This document shows positions 8,311 to 16,698 of a DNA stretch of 64,000 bases, in pieces. The notes below the pieces were generated by a model. It ran no database searches. It was not told the DNA's origin and worked only from the letters and a program-made list of their open reading frames with translations. Location of the stretch: contig CACWOZ010000008.1 of NCBI GenBank assembly GCA_902762655.1, positions 17,920-81,919 of the forward strand, in the 5' to 3' direction. Within the stretch, counting starts at the first letter, position 1. Each line of letters opens with the position of its first letter. Made by a program: the position numbers and the translations under genes. The DNA is from an uncultured Bacteroidia bacterium (GTDB lineage: Bacteria; Bacteroidota; Bacteroidia; Bacteroidales; UBA932).

Positions 8311-8580
8311 ATGGCAAAAGAATCAATGAAAGCCCGCGAAGTAAAGCGCGCAAAACTGGTTGCCAAATACGCCGAAAAGAGGAAGGCTCTCAAGGAAGCA
8401 GGTGACTGGGCTGCTCTCGACAAGCTCCCCAAGAACGCCAGCCCCGTTCGTCTTCATAATCGTTGCTCTCTTACCGGTCGTCCCAAAGGATACATGAGGG
8501 CATTCGGCCTCAGCCGTATTCAGTTCCGCGAGATGGCCAGCAACGGTCTTATCCCGGGTGTAAAGAAGGCAAGTTGGTAG
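8311..8580 (+). CDS. rpsN: Small-subunit ribosomal protein S14, zinc-independent form
   Basis: The 89-residue uS14 has the long form of the family without the CxxC pairs of the zinc-binding short type; its single Cys lies in [15 protein letters not shown]. The family C-terminus ([11 protein letters not shown]) is present. S14 is a late-binding protein of the 30S head. A 20-base gap precedes rpsH. Confidence 0.97.
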   Translation: MAKESMKAREVKRAKLVAKYAEKRKALKEAGDWAALDKLPKNASPVRLHNRCSLTGRPKGYMRAFGLSRIQFREMASNGLIPGVKKASW

Positions 8581-8600
8581 AATATTAAAAGATTAACGAT

Positions 8601-8996
8601 ATGACTGATCCCATCGCAGATTTCCTTACCAGGATCCGCAATGCCTATCTGGCAGGCAAGAAGGTGGTCGAGATTCCCTCTTCCAAGATGAAGGAAGCTC
8701 TCACCAAGATTCTGTGCGAGAAAGGATACATCCTCAGCTACAAGGTAGTTGAAGGCACTCCGTACAACACCATCAAGATCGCTCTCAAGTACCATCCCGA
8801 GACCAAGATGCCCGCTATCAAGAAGATCGAGCGCGTATCCACCCCCGGCCTCAGGCAGTACACCGGCGTAGAGGACATGCCCCGCGTCCTTAACGGACTC
8901 GGCATCGCTGTCATCTCTACCTCCAAGGGCCTGCTTACCGACAAGGAAGCAAAGGAACTCGGCATCGGCGGAGAGATTATTTGCTACGTATATTAA
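8601..8996 (+). CDS. rpsH: Small-subunit ribosomal protein S8
   Basis: This 131-residue uS8 begins MTDPIADFLTRIRNA and ends GGEIICYVY, both family signatures. S8 binds the central domain of 16S rRNA; in E. coli it also represses its own spc operon by binding mRNA near rplE, but no clear copy of such a site was recognised here. A 20-base gap precedes rplF. Confidence 0.98.
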   Translation: MTDPIADFLTRIRNAYLAGKKVVEIPSSKMKEALTKILCEKGYILSYKVVEGTPYNTIKIALKYHPETKMPAIKKIERVSTPGLRQYTGVEDMPRVLNGLGIAVISTSKGLLTDKEAKELGIGGEIICYVY

Positions 8997-9016
8997 TTTT
9001 ATAAAGAACAATACAA

Positions 9017-9577
9017 ATGTCACGAATTGGTAAATTACCTGTAAACCTTCCGGCCGGGGTGAGCGTACAGCTCCTAGACGGCAACGTTGTGAAGGTGAAA
9101 GGACCTCTTGGTGAGATGTGCCAGAAAGTTGATCCGGACATCACTGTCACCATCGAGGACAACGAGATCAAATTCACCCGCCCGACGGACCAGCCCCGTC
9201 ACCGCAGCATGCACGGTCTGTACCGCGCCCTGGTGCACAACATGGTCGTCGGCGTAAGTGAAGGATTCACTATCAAGCAGGAGCTCGTCGGCGTCGGCTA
9301 CCGTGTAGCCGTACAGGGCCAACTCCTTGTCTTCTCTCTCGGTTATTCCCACGAAATCCATCTCATGCTTCCTGCAGAGGTGAAGGCCGAGGTTCCCGAG
9401 ATCAAGAAGGGAGAAACCCCCAAACTGGTTCTCAAGAGCTGCGACAAGCAACTCGTCGGCCAGGTTGCCGCCAAGATCCGCTCATTCCGCAAGCCTGAAC
9501 CTTACAAGGGCAAGGGTATCAAGTTCGTCGGTGAACAACTTCGTCGCAAGGCAGGCAAGACTGCTGCTGCTAAATAA
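9017..9577 (+). CDS. rplF: Large-subunit ribosomal protein L6
   Basis: The 186-residue uL6 begins [14 protein letters not shown] and ends with the conserved [11 protein letters not shown] and a short Ala/Lys tail. L6 lies near the factor-binding site by the sarcin-ricin loop. rplR follows after 14 bases that include an unusually good Shine-Dalgarno sequence. Confidence 0.98.
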   Translation: MSRIGKLPVNLPAGVSVQLLDGNVVKVKGPLGEMCQKVDPDITVTIEDNEIKFTRPTDQPRHRSMHGLYRALVHNMVVGVSEGFTIKQELVGVGYRVAVQGQLLVFSLGYSHEIHLMLPAEVKAEVPEIKKGETPKLVLKSCDKQLVGQVAAKIRSFRKPEPYKGKGIKFVGEQLRRKAGKTAAAK

Positions 9578-9591
9578 AGGAGGACAGAATT

Positions 9592-9954
9592 ATGGCATTA
9601 AGTAGAATAGCAAGAAGAAAAAGGATCCACTACCGTATCCGCAAGCACGTCAACGGCACCGCAGAGCGCCCGCGTCTTGTAGTCTTCAGAAGCAACAAGC
9701 AGATCTATGCTCAGGTGATCGATGATGAGGCAGGCAAGACCCTTGCCGCAGCCGCATCCAACGACAAGGCTCTTGCAGCAGAATGCAAGGGCAAGACCGG
9801 CATCGAGGCCGCTGCAATCGTCGGCAAGGCAGTTGCAGAGCGCGCCCTCGCAGCAGGTGTCAGCACCGTATGTTTCGACCGCGGAGGTTATCTCTTCCAC
9901 GGACGTGTTAAAAGTTTGGCAGATGCTGCCCGTGAAGGCGGCCTCGTATTCTAA
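9592..9954 (+). CDS. rplR: Large-subunit ribosomal protein L18
   Basis: At 120 residues this is a standard uL18, which binds 5S rRNA in the central protuberance. It starts with the basic [17 protein letters not shown] and ends [20 protein letters not shown], both diagnostic. The ATG is preceded at 8 bases by AAAGGAGG (9576-9583). Confidence 0.98.
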   Translation: MALSRIARRKRIHYRIRKHVNGTAERPRLVVFRSNKQIYAQVIDDEAGKTLAAAASNDKALAAECKGKTGIEAAAIVGKAVAERALAAGVSTVCFDRGGYLFHGRVKSLADAAREGGLVF

Positions 9955-9965
9955 CAGGAAAGACT

Positions 9966-10484
9966 ATGGCAAATACAAATGTTAAAAGAGTTAAGACGTC
10001 TGACCTCGAACTGAAGGACAGGCTCGTTGCCATCCAGCGTGTGACCAAGGTCACTAAGGGTGGTCGTCACTTCCGCTTTGCTGCTATCGTAGTCGTAGGT
10101 GACGAGAACGGCGTTGTAGGCTATGGTCTTGGAAAAGCCAACGAAGTCACTGCGGCTATCGCCAAGGGTGTGGAGGATGCAAAGAAGAACCTCGTAAAGG
10201 TCCCCGTCATCAACACCACCATCCCTCATGAGCAGGAATCCGCATTCGGCGGTGCAAGGGTATTCATGAAACCCGCAGCTCCCGGTACCGGTGTAAAGGC
10301 CGGTGGTGCTATGCGTGCCGTATTCGAGAGCGCAGGCATCCAGAACGTGCTTGCAAAGAGCAAGGGTTCTTCCAACCCTCACAACCTCGTGAAGGCTACC
10401 GTGGCCGCACTTACCGAAATGCGCGACGCTTATACCGTCGCCGGTCTGCGCGGAATTCCTATGAGTAAAGTTTTTAAAGGCTAG
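9966..10484 (+). CDS. rpsE: Small-subunit ribosomal protein S5
   Basis: The 172-residue uS5 shows the N-terminal double-stranded-RNA-like domain ([19 protein letters not shown]) and the C-terminal domain ending in [12 protein letters not shown]5 lines the mRNA entry channel and affects decoding fidelity. rpmD follows after 12 bases. Confidence 0.98.
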   Translation: MANTNVKRVKTSDLELKDRLVAIQRVTKVTKGGRHFRFAAIVVVGDENGVVGYGLGKANEVTAAIAKGVEDAKKNLVKVPVINTTIPHEQESAFGGARVFMKPAAPGTGVKAGGAMRAVFESAGIQNVLAKSKGSSNPHNLVKATVAALTEMRDAYTVAGLRGIPMSKVFKG

Positions 10485-10496
10485 GAGGAAAGAACC

Positions 10497-10679
10497 ATGG
10501 CAAAACTCAGAATTACCCAGACTATAAGCACAAACGGTGAGACCAAGCGTCAGAAGGATAATCTCCGCGCACTCGGTATCCGCCGTATCCGCCACACCGT
10601 TGAGGTTGAGGATACCCCTATCACCCGCGGCCAGCTTGCCAAGGTGGCGCATCTCGTAAAATACGAAGTAATCGACTAA
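10497..10679 (+). CDS. rpmD: Large-subunit ribosomal protein L30
   Basis: This 60-residue uL30 has the conserved core TKRQKDNLRALGIRRI followed by TVEVED. The start codon is preceded at 8 bases by TAGGAGG (10482-10488). rplO follows after 14 bases. Confidence 0.96.
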   Translation: MAKLRITQTISTNGETKRQKDNLRALGIRRIRHTVEVEDTPITRGQLAKVAHLVKYEVID

Positions 10680-10693
10680 AGGAGGAACAGACC

Positions 10694-11146
10694 ATGAAAC
10701 TTAATAATCTTACACCTGCTGCAGGTTCTGTAAAGAACGCAAAGAAAAGATTGGGCCGTGGCCAGGGTTCCGGCAAGGGCGGCACTGCCACCCGTGGTAC
10801 CAAAGGTGCTCAGGCACGTGCCGGTTACGAGCATAAGATTGGTTTCGAAGGCGGCCAGATGCCTATTCAGAGGCGTCTTCCCAAGTTCGGCTTCACCAAT
10901 CCCACCCGCGTTGAATATACCGCTGTCAATGTTGCTACCATCAATGCAATCGCCGAGGCCTCCAAGGCTGCCGAGATTACCGTTGATGATATCAAGGCTG
11001 CAGGACTCGCCGGAAAGAACGACCTTGTAAAGGTCCTTGGCAATGGTGAGATCTCTGTCGCCGTCACCGTCAAGGCTGACGCATTCAGCAAATCTGCAAT
11101 CGCTAAAATCGAAGCTGCCGGTGGAAAGGCAGTCGTAAATGAATAA
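10694..11146 (+). CDS. rplO: Large-subunit ribosomal protein L15
   Basis: The 150-residue uL15 has the glycine-rich N-terminal extension (KRLGRGQGSGKGGTATRG) that threads into 23S rRNA, then the QMPIQRRLPKFGF segment. A strong Shine-Dalgarno sequence, AAAGGAGG, spans the rpmD stop and lies 8 bases before the ATG. Two bases separate it from secY. Confidence 0.98.
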   Translation: MKLNNLTPAAGSVKNAKKRLGRGQGSGKGGTATRGTKGAQARAGYEHKIGFEGGQMPIQRRLPKFGFTNPTRVEYTAVNVATINAIAEASKAAEITVDDIKAAGLAGKNDLVKVLGNGEISVAVTVKADAFSKSAIAKIEAAGGKAVVNE

Positions 11147-11148
11147 CA

Positions 11149-12486
11149 ATGAAGAAGTTTATCGAGACAATCAAGAACATCTTCAAGATTGAAGAGCTGC
11201 GTAAGCGCCTCCTGTACACCCTGGGGCTCATCCTGGTGTACAGGCTCGGTTGCTTCATCGTGCTCCCCGGCATCGATGCCACCATGCTCGCCAAACTCCA
11301 GAACACTGCTTCCAGCGGCCTCGTAGGTCTGTTGAACATGTTCTCCGGCGGTGCATTCGGCAATGCTTCAATCTTTGCGCTCGGTGTGATGCCCTACATC
11401 TCGGCATCCATCGTAGTCCAGCTTCTTGGTGTGTTTGTGCCTTACTTCCGCAAACTCCAGATGGAAGGCGAAAGCGGGCGCAAGAAGATGAATCAGTTAA
11501 CCAGGTATCTCACCATCCTGATCATCTGCATCCAGGGACCTGCCTACATCGCTGCACTTCACAATCAGATTCCCGGTCAGGCATTCATCGCCGTGAACCG
11601 TCTCGGTTGGAGCAACTTCGCATACAACCTCGTATCCACCCTCATCCTGATGGCCGGTTCGATGTTTGTGATGTGGCTCGGCGAGCGTATCACCGACCGC
11701 GGTATCGGTAACGGTATCTCCCTCATCATCATGATAGGTATCGTAGCCCGCCTGCCTTTCGCAATCGCGGCTGAAGTCGGCGAGAAACTCTCCACCACCA
11801 ACGGAGGTCTTCTTCTGCTCATTGTCGAGTTCCTTATCTGGTTCTTCGTCATCATTGCCGCTATCGCACTGGTTCAGGCGGTCCGCCGCGTTCCCGTGCA
11901 GTATGCGAAGCGTGTTATCGGCAACCGTCAGTACGGCGGTGTCCGTCAGTACATCCCTCTTAAGATCAATGCTGCCGGCGTCATGCCTATCATCTTCGCA
12001 CAGGCCCTCATGCTCTTCCCTCTCATTTTCTCGAGATGGGATGCAACCCGCGGCCTTGCAGCAACGCTTGGTAACTATACCGGATTCTGGTACAACTTCA
12101 TCTTTGCAATTCTCATCATCATCTTCACATACTTCTATACCGCCGTTACGGTGAACCCCACCATGATGGCAGAAGACATGAAGAGGAATGGTGGTTTCAT
12201 ACCGGGTGTGAAGCCTGGCAAGAAAACCGTGGAATATCTTGACTCCATCATGAGCAAGGTCACCCTCCCCGGTTCCATCTTCCTGGCGATCATATCCATC
12301 ATGCCTGCATTTGCCAGGAACTTCGGCGTCACGGATTCGTTCGCAAGTTTCTATGGAGGAACTTCGCTTCTGATCCTTGTCGGTGTCGTTCTCGACACTC
12401 TGCAGCAGATTGAAAGTTATCTGCTTATGCGTCACTATGACGGCCTGATGAAGACCGGCCGCCTTACCGGACGCTCGGGCATGTAG
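11149..12486 (+). CDS. secY: Preprotein translocase subunit SecY
   Basis: The 445-residue protein forms the protein-conducting channel of the Sec system in the inner membrane. About ten hydrophobic helices are visible. Conserved SecY segments include YRLGCFIVLPGID near the N-terminus, the TM2 plug region GGAFGNASIFALGVMPYIS, and the cytoplasmic loop with RRVPVQYAKR that binds the ribosome and SecA. Its usual place between rplO and map is kept. Confidence 0.98.
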   Translation: MKKFIETIKNIFKIEELRKRLLYTLGLILVYRLGCFIVLPGIDATMLAKLQNTASSGLVGLLNMFSGGAFGNASIFALGVMPYISASIVVQLLGVFVPYFRKLQMEGESGRKKMNQLTRYLTILIICIQGPAYIAALHNQIPGQAFIAVNRLGWSNFAYNLVSTLILMAGSMFVMWLGERITDRGIGNGISLIIMIGIVARLPFAIAAEVGEKLSTTNGGLLLLIVEFLIWFFVIIAAIALVQAVRRVPVQYAKRVIGNRQYGGVRQYIPLKINAAGVMPIIFAQALMLFPLIFSRWDATRGLAATLGNYTGFWYNFIFAILIIIFTYFYTAVTVNPTMMAEDMKRNGGFIPGVKPGKKTVEYLDSIMSKVTLPGSIFLAIISIMPAFARNFGVTDSFASFYGGTSLLILVGVVLDTLQQIESYLLMRHYDGLMKTGRLTGRSGM

Positions 12487-12509
12487 TTCTTTGAAAATCC
12501 AGAAGTGAG

Positions 12510-13289
12510 ATGGTAAGACCCAAGACAGAGGAAGAGATTGCGCTCCTTCGCGAGAATGCCATAATAGTCAGCAAGACTCTGGCGGAAGTCGGTAAGACGG
12601 TTGCCCCCGGTGTGACAACCAAAGAGTTGAACAGGGTGGCCGAGACTTTCATCCGCGACCATGGAGCGATTCCTTCTTTCCTCGGATTCGAGGGTTTCCC
12701 CGCAGCAATCTGCGCTTCGGTGAACGATGTCGTCGTGCACGGATTTCCGTCCGACTATGTTCTCAAGGAGGGCGATATCGTCACCGCGGACATCGGCACG
12801 CTGTATAAGGGCTATAACGGTGATTCCGCATACACCTTCCCTGTCGGGGAGGTGAGTGCGGAGACCCGCAGGCTCCTCGACGTGACGAAGGCCTCGCTCT
12901 ACAAGGGCATAGAGGCGGCTGTGGCGGGCAACAGGGTCGGCGACATCGGATACGCGGTGCAATCTTACGTCGAGTCGTTCGGTTTCTCCATCGTCCGTGA
13001 ACTTGAAGGTCACGGAATCGGGAGGGAAATGCACGAGGCTCCGGGCGTGCCTAATTTCGGGCGCCAGGGCCACGGTCCCAAACTGGTGGACGGAATGACT
13101 ATCTGTATTGAGCCTATGGTGAATGCCGGCGGGCGCAGCGTGTACCTCGACCGTAATGGTTGGTCTGTGCACACTTCCGACCGCAGCAACTCCGCTCATT
13201 ACGAACTGACGGTTGTTATCCGTCGCGGCAAAGCTGAGCAGCTGTCTACCTTCGATTTTATCGAGAAAGATCCCAAGATCATTTTTTAA
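12510..13289 (+). CDS. map: Type I methionine aminopeptidase
   Basis: This 259-residue cytoplasmic metalloenzyme removes the initiator Met from new proteins. The pita-bread fold ligands are all present: two Asp in the DIGTLYKGYNGDSAYTF region, His in HGIGREMHEAP, Glu in CIEPMVN and Glu in ELTVVI near the C-terminus. It lies between secY and infA, a common place in this phylum. Confidence 0.96.
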   Translation: MVRPKTEEEIALLRENAIIVSKTLAEVGKTVAPGVTTKELNRVAETFIRDHGAIPSFLGFEGFPAAICASVNDVVVHGFPSDYVLKEGDIVTADIGTLYKGYNGDSAYTFPVGEVSAETRRLLDVTKASLYKGIEAAVAGNRVGDIGYAVQSYVESFGFSIVRELEGHGIGREMHEAPGVPNFGRQGHGPKLVDGMTICIEPMVNAGGRSVYLDRNGWSVHTSDRSNSAHYELTVVIRRGKAEQLSTFDFIEKDPKIIF

Positions 13290-13302
13290 CGCTTAATATT
13301 CA

Positions 13303-13521
13303 ATGTCTAAACAAGTAGCAATAGAACAAGATGGAAAGGTTATAGAGACCCTTCCAAACGCGATGTTCAAGGTCGAGCTTGAGAACGGTCACGTGCTTCT
13401 CTGCAACATTTCGGGGAAGATGCGTATGAACTTTATCCACATTCTTCTGGGCGACAAAGTAAGAGTTGAGATTTCGCCTTACGATTTGACCAAGGGCAGA
13501 ATATCTTTCAGATACAAATAA
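13303..13521 (+). CDS. infA: Translation initiation factor IF-1
   Basis: The 72-residue single OB-fold protein binds the 30S A site during initiation. The segments [24 protein letters not shown] and [12 protein letters not shown] are close to the bacterial consensus. It lies 12 bases before rpmJ. Confidence 0.98.
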   Translation: MSKQVAIEQDGKVIETLPNAMFKVELENGHVLLCNISGKMRMNFIHILLGDKVRVEISPYDLTKGRISFRYK

Positions 13522-13533
13522 AATTACCACGAT

Positions 13534-13650
13534 ATGAAAGTCAAAACATCCATCAAGAAGCGCAGTGAAGATTGCAAGATCGTGAAGCGTAAAGGCCGTC
13601 TTTACGTGATCTGCAAAAAGAACCCCAAGTTCAAGATGCGCCAGGGATAA
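13534..13650 (+). CDS. rpmJ: Large-subunit ribosomal protein L36
   Basis: A 38-codon reading frame, [10 protein letters not shown] to FKMRQG, matches bL36. The zinc site is incomplete: of the usual ligands Cys11, Cys14, Cys27 and His33, only Cys14 and Cys27 remain, with Ser at 11 and Phe at 33. Zinc-free L36 is known in other bacteria and seems usual in this phylum. It lies between infA and rpsM as expected. Confidence 0.95.
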   Translation: MKVKTSIKKRSEDCKIVKRKGRLYVICKKNPKFKMRQG

Positions 13651-13683
13651 TCAATTGTCTAACAATTAAGTAAAAGTATAATT

Positions 13684-14058
13684 ATGGCAAGAATAGCCGG
13701 TGTTGATTTACCAAACAACAAAAGAGGTGATGTAGGCCTTACCTACATCTACGGAATCGGCCGCAGCACTGCTTCCAAGATCCTGGAGAAGTGCGGCATC
13801 GATCCTACTATCAAGGTTGGCGACTGGGATGACGCACAGACCGCAGCAATCCGTGCCGAAGTCGGTGAGCTCAAGATTGAAGGTGAACTCCGTTCCACCG
13901 TTCAGATGAACATCAAGCGACTCATGGATATCGGTTGCTACCGTGGAATCCGTCACCGTGTCGGCCTCCCTGTCCGCGGGCAGAGCACCAAGAACAACGC
14001 CCGTACCCGCAAGGGTAAGAAGAAGACTGTTGCCAACAAGAAGAAGGCGACCAAGTAA
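13684..14058 (+). CDS. rpsM: Small-subunit ribosomal protein S13
   Basis: The 124-residue uS13 starts [13 protein letters not shown] and ends in the basic [18 protein letters not shown]-like tail that contacts P-site tRNA. The helix-two-turn-helix segment [13 protein letters not shown] is typical. The 33-base gap from rpmJ is the longest between genes of this operon. Confidence 0.98.
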   Translation: MARIAGVDLPNNKRGDVGLTYIYGIGRSTASKILEKCGIDPTIKVGDWDDAQTAAIRAEVGELKIEGELRSTVQMNIKRLMDIGCYRGIRHRVGLPVRGQSTKNNARTRKGKKKTVANKKKATK

Positions 14059-14071
14059 AAGCAGTTGAATT

Positions 14072-14458
14072 ATGGCAAAGAAAACAACAACATCCAAGAG
14101 AGTTGTCAAGGTGGAAGCTTATGGGCAGGCCCATATCTCCTCCACTTTCAACAACGTAATCGTGTCTCTGACCAATGCTCAGGGGCAGGTGATCAGCTGG
14201 GGTTCAGCTGGCAAGTGCGGTTTCCGTGGTTCCAAGAAGAACACTCCGTACGCTGCCCAGATGGCCGCAGAAGATGCCGCCAAGACTGCTTATGATGCAG
14301 GTCTTCGCAAAGTGAAAGTATTCGTAAAGGGTCCTGGCGCCGGACGTGAATCCGCAATCCGCACCATCAACAATGCAGGCATCATTGTCACCGAGATCGT
14401 CGACGTGACCCCTATGCCTCACAATGGTTGCCGTCCGAAAGGCCGTCGTAAAGTTTAA
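14072..14458 (+). CDS. rpsK: Small-subunit ribosomal protein S11
   Basis: This 128-residue uS11 carries the family motifs [15 protein letters not shown] and [16 protein letters not shown] at its C-terminus. It forms part of the platform near the E-site mRNA. rpsD follows after 19 bases. Confidence 0.98.
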   Translation: MAKKTTTSKRVVKVEAYGQAHISSTFNNVIVSLTNAQGQVISWGSAGKCGFRGSKKNTPYAAQMAAEDAAKTAYDAGLRKVKVFVKGPGAGRESAIRTINNAGIIVTEIVDVTPMPHNGCRPKGRRKV

Positions 14459-14477
14459 CGTTTAAAGACAAGAAACT

Positions 14478-15080
14478 ATGGCAAGATATACAGGACCTAC
14501 CACCAAGATCGCCCGTAAGTTCGGCGAACCCATCTTCGGTGCAGACAAAGATTTTGAAAAGAGAAACTATCCTCCGGGACAGCACGGACTCGCTGCAAAG
14601 CGCAAGAAGAGCAAGGAGTATGGTGTCCAGTTGAAAGAGAAGCAGAAAGTCAAATATATGTATGGTGTGCTCGAGCGTCAGTTCCACAACACCTACAACA
14701 AGGCTTCCCGCATGAGCGGCCAGAAGGGTGAGAACCTCATCCTCCTCCTTGAGAGCCGTCTCGACAACGTGGTATACCGTCTTGGCATCGCTCCCTCCAG
14801 GGCAGCCGCACGCCAGCTCGTCAGCCATCGTCACATCACACTCAACGGTTCCGTCTGCAACATTCCTTCCGCAACCGTAAAGGCCGGTGACGTCATCGCC
14901 GTACGCGAAAGGAGCAAGAACCTCGAGGTCATCACGGCTGCTGTCGCAGGTGCATCCAAGTACTCCTGGCTGGAGTTCGACGCGCAGACCCTCAGCGGCA
15001 AGTTCCTGAATGTCCCCCTCCGTGCCGACATTCCCGAAAACATCAACGAGCAGCTCATCGTCGACCTGTACTCCAAGTAA
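14478..15080 (+). CDS. rpsD: Small-subunit ribosomal protein S4
   Basis: The 200-residue uS4 begins [17 protein letters not shown] and has the S4 RNA-binding domain ([20 protein letters not shown]). S4 nucleates 30S assembly, and in E. coli also represses the alpha operon. Zinc-binding Cys residues of some S4 proteins are absent. rpoA follows after 19 bases. Confidence 0.98.
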   Translation: MARYTGPTTKIARKFGEPIFGADKDFEKRNYPPGQHGLAAKRKKSKEYGVQLKEKQKVKYMYGVLERQFHNTYNKASRMSGQKGENLILLLESRLDNVVYRLGIAPSRAAARQLVSHRHITLNGSVCNIPSATVKAGDVIAVRERSKNLEVITAAVAGASKYSWLEFDAQTLSGKFLNVPLRADIPENINEQLIVDLYSK

Positions 15081-15099
15081 CATTTAACACCCAGCAATT

Positions 15100-16107
15100 A
15101 TGGCAATCTTAGCATTCCAGAAACCTGACAAGGTCATTATGCTCGAAGGTTCCGATACCCTCGGACGTTTCGAATTCCGCCCTCTCGAGCCGGGTTACGG
15201 CCAGACTATCGGCAATGCCCTCCGACGCATACTTCTCGCTTCCCTCGAAGGATTCGCCATCAGCCAGATTCGCATTAACGGTGTCGACCAGGAATTTGCA
15301 ACGATTCCCGGCGTCATCGAAGGCATGCAGGACATCATCCTCAACCTCAAGCAGGTACGTTTCAAGAGGATGGTCGAAGGTGTCGACAGCGAAGAGGCCC
15401 GGATCGTCATCAGCGGCAAGCAGGAGTTCAAGGCGGAGGACATCTCAAAAGGATTGTCTTCTTTCACGGTGTTAAACCCTGATCAGCACATCTGCTCTCT
15501 TGAGCCTTCAGTAAAACTCGAAATCAACATCCTCATCACGAGGGGCCGCGGTTTCGTTCCTGCTGAGGAATCCCGCGACGAGAACACTCCTATCGGAACA
15601 ATTCCGGTAGACGCTATCTACACCCCTATCCGCAAGGTCAACTGGAGCGTGGACAACTGGCGTGTCGAGCAGAAGACTGACTACGAGAAGCTCAACCTTG
15701 AGATTGAAACCGACGGTTCCATTTCTCCGAGCGCTGCTCTTCAGGATGCAGCAAACATCCTCATATACCACTTCAAGCTCTTTACCGACGACAACAAGAT
15801 CTCTCTCGAGAGCCCTCTTGAGACCGAAAGCAAGGAACTTGACGAGGAGAGCCTCCGCATGAGGCACGTCCTTCTCACCAAACTCTCCGATATGGGACTT
15901 TCTGTCCGCGCGTTCAACTGCCTCAAGGCCGCCGACATCGACACTTTCGCCGATCTGGTGTCCTACAGCCGCGCCGAACTCATGAAGTTCCGCAACTTCG
16001 GACGCAAGTCGCTCAACGAGATCGACCTGCTGGTGGAGAAGATGAAACTCTCGTTCGGAATGGATGTCACCAAGTACAATATTGAACCCAAGAAAAAGAA
16101 TATCTAA
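15100..16107 (+). CDS. rpoA: RNA polymerase alpha subunit
   Basis: This 335-residue subunit nucleates RNA polymerase assembly. The N-terminal dimerisation domain shows [17 protein letters not shown] and the C-terminal DNA-binding domain shows [13 protein letters not shown] and [12 protein letters not shown], the helix-hairpin-helix region. Two bases separate it from rplQ. Confidence 0.98.
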   Translation: MAILAFQKPDKVIMLEGSDTLGRFEFRPLEPGYGQTIGNALRRILLASLEGFAISQIRINGVDQEFATIPGVIEGMQDIILNLKQVRFKRMVEGVDSEEARIVISGKQEFKAEDISKGLSSFTVLNPDQHICSLEPSVKLEINILITRGRGFVPAEESRDENTPIGTIPVDAIYTPIRKVNWSVDNWRVEQKTDYEKLNLEIETDGSISPSAALQDAANILIYHFKLFTDDNKISLESPLETESKELDEESLRMRHVLLTKLSDMGLSVRAFNCLKAADIDTFADLVSYSRAELMKFRNFGRKSLNEIDLLVEKMKLSFGMDVTKYNIEPKKKNI

Positions 16108-16109
16108 CG

Positions 16110-16616
16110 ATGAGACACAATAAAGCAGTTAATCATCTCGGTCGCAAGAGCGGACATCGCAAGGCCCTCCTCGCCAACATGGCTTCCTCGCTGATTCTCC
16201 ACAAGAGGATCGTGACCACCGAGGCCAAGGCCAAGGCTCTCAAGCCTTATCTTGAACCGCTTATCACCAAGAGCAAGGAAGACACAACGCACAACCGCCG
16301 CGTCGTCTTCAGTTATCTCAAGGACAAGAACGCCGTCAGCGAACTTTTCCGCACCATCGCCCCCAAGATTGCCGATCGTCCCGGCGGATACCTCCGTATC
16401 CTCCATGTCGGCTTCCGTCAGGGAGATGCCGCTGAGATGGCTCTGATCGAGTTCGTCGACTTCAACGAGGCAGCCCTCGCAGGCAGCACCAAGAAGGAGG
16501 CTAAGAAGACCACCCGCCGCAGCCGCGCGAAGAAGGCTGAAGCAGCGCCCGCCGAAGAGGCTCCCGCAGCAGAAGCACCCGCAGAGGCCCAGGCAGAGGA
16601 GCCGAAGGCTGAATAA
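16110..16616 (+). CDS. rplQ: Large-subunit ribosomal protein L17 with acidic C-terminal tail
   Basis: The core of about 120 residues ([20 protein letters not shown] onward) is a normal bL17, located near the exit tunnel. It is followed by about 45 residues rich in Ala, Glu, Pro and Lys, starting around residue 125 after VDFNEAAL. Such tails are common on L17 in this phylum and look disordered. This is the last gene of the operon and a strong terminator follows 15 bases after the stop. Confidence 0.96.
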   Translation: MRHNKAVNHLGRKSGHRKALLANMASSLILHKRIVTTEAKAKALKPYLEPLITKSKEDTTHNRRVVFSYLKDKNAVSELFRTIAPKIADRPGGYLRILHVGFRQGDAAEMALIEFVDFNEAALAGSTKKEAKKTTRRSRAKKAEAAPAEEAPAAEAPAEAQAEEPKAE

Positions 16617-16631
16617 AACAGCCGCAAAAGT

Positions 16632-16665
16632 GAAGGGAGGAATTTCGGTTTCTCCCTTCTTTTTT
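16632..16665 (+). terminator. Intrinsic terminator of the ribosomal operon
   Basis: GAAGGGAGGAA (16632-16642) pairs with TTTCTCCCTTC (16649-16659), one pair being G-U, around the loop TTTCGG, and a run of seven T follows. This is a textbook rho-independent terminator. Confidence 0.9.
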
Positions 16666-16673
16666 TATCTTTG
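16666..16673 (+). promoter_or_regulatory. Candidate -7 promoter element for hppA
   Basis: TATCTTTG matches TAnnTTTG and begins exactly at the end of the terminator T-run, so terminator and next promoter are nested. A convincing -33 TTG is not seen; that position falls in the terminator stem. The hppA ATG is 25 bases further. Confidence 0.55.
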
Positions 16674-16698
16674 CATATTGTAACTAAAACAAAACTAT

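Noticed and set aside
16460-16616. A frameshift or fusion at the 3' end of rplQ
   Set aside because: The Ala/Glu/Pro/Lys tail is in frame, ends at a normal stop before the terminator and is a common feature of L17 in this phylum.
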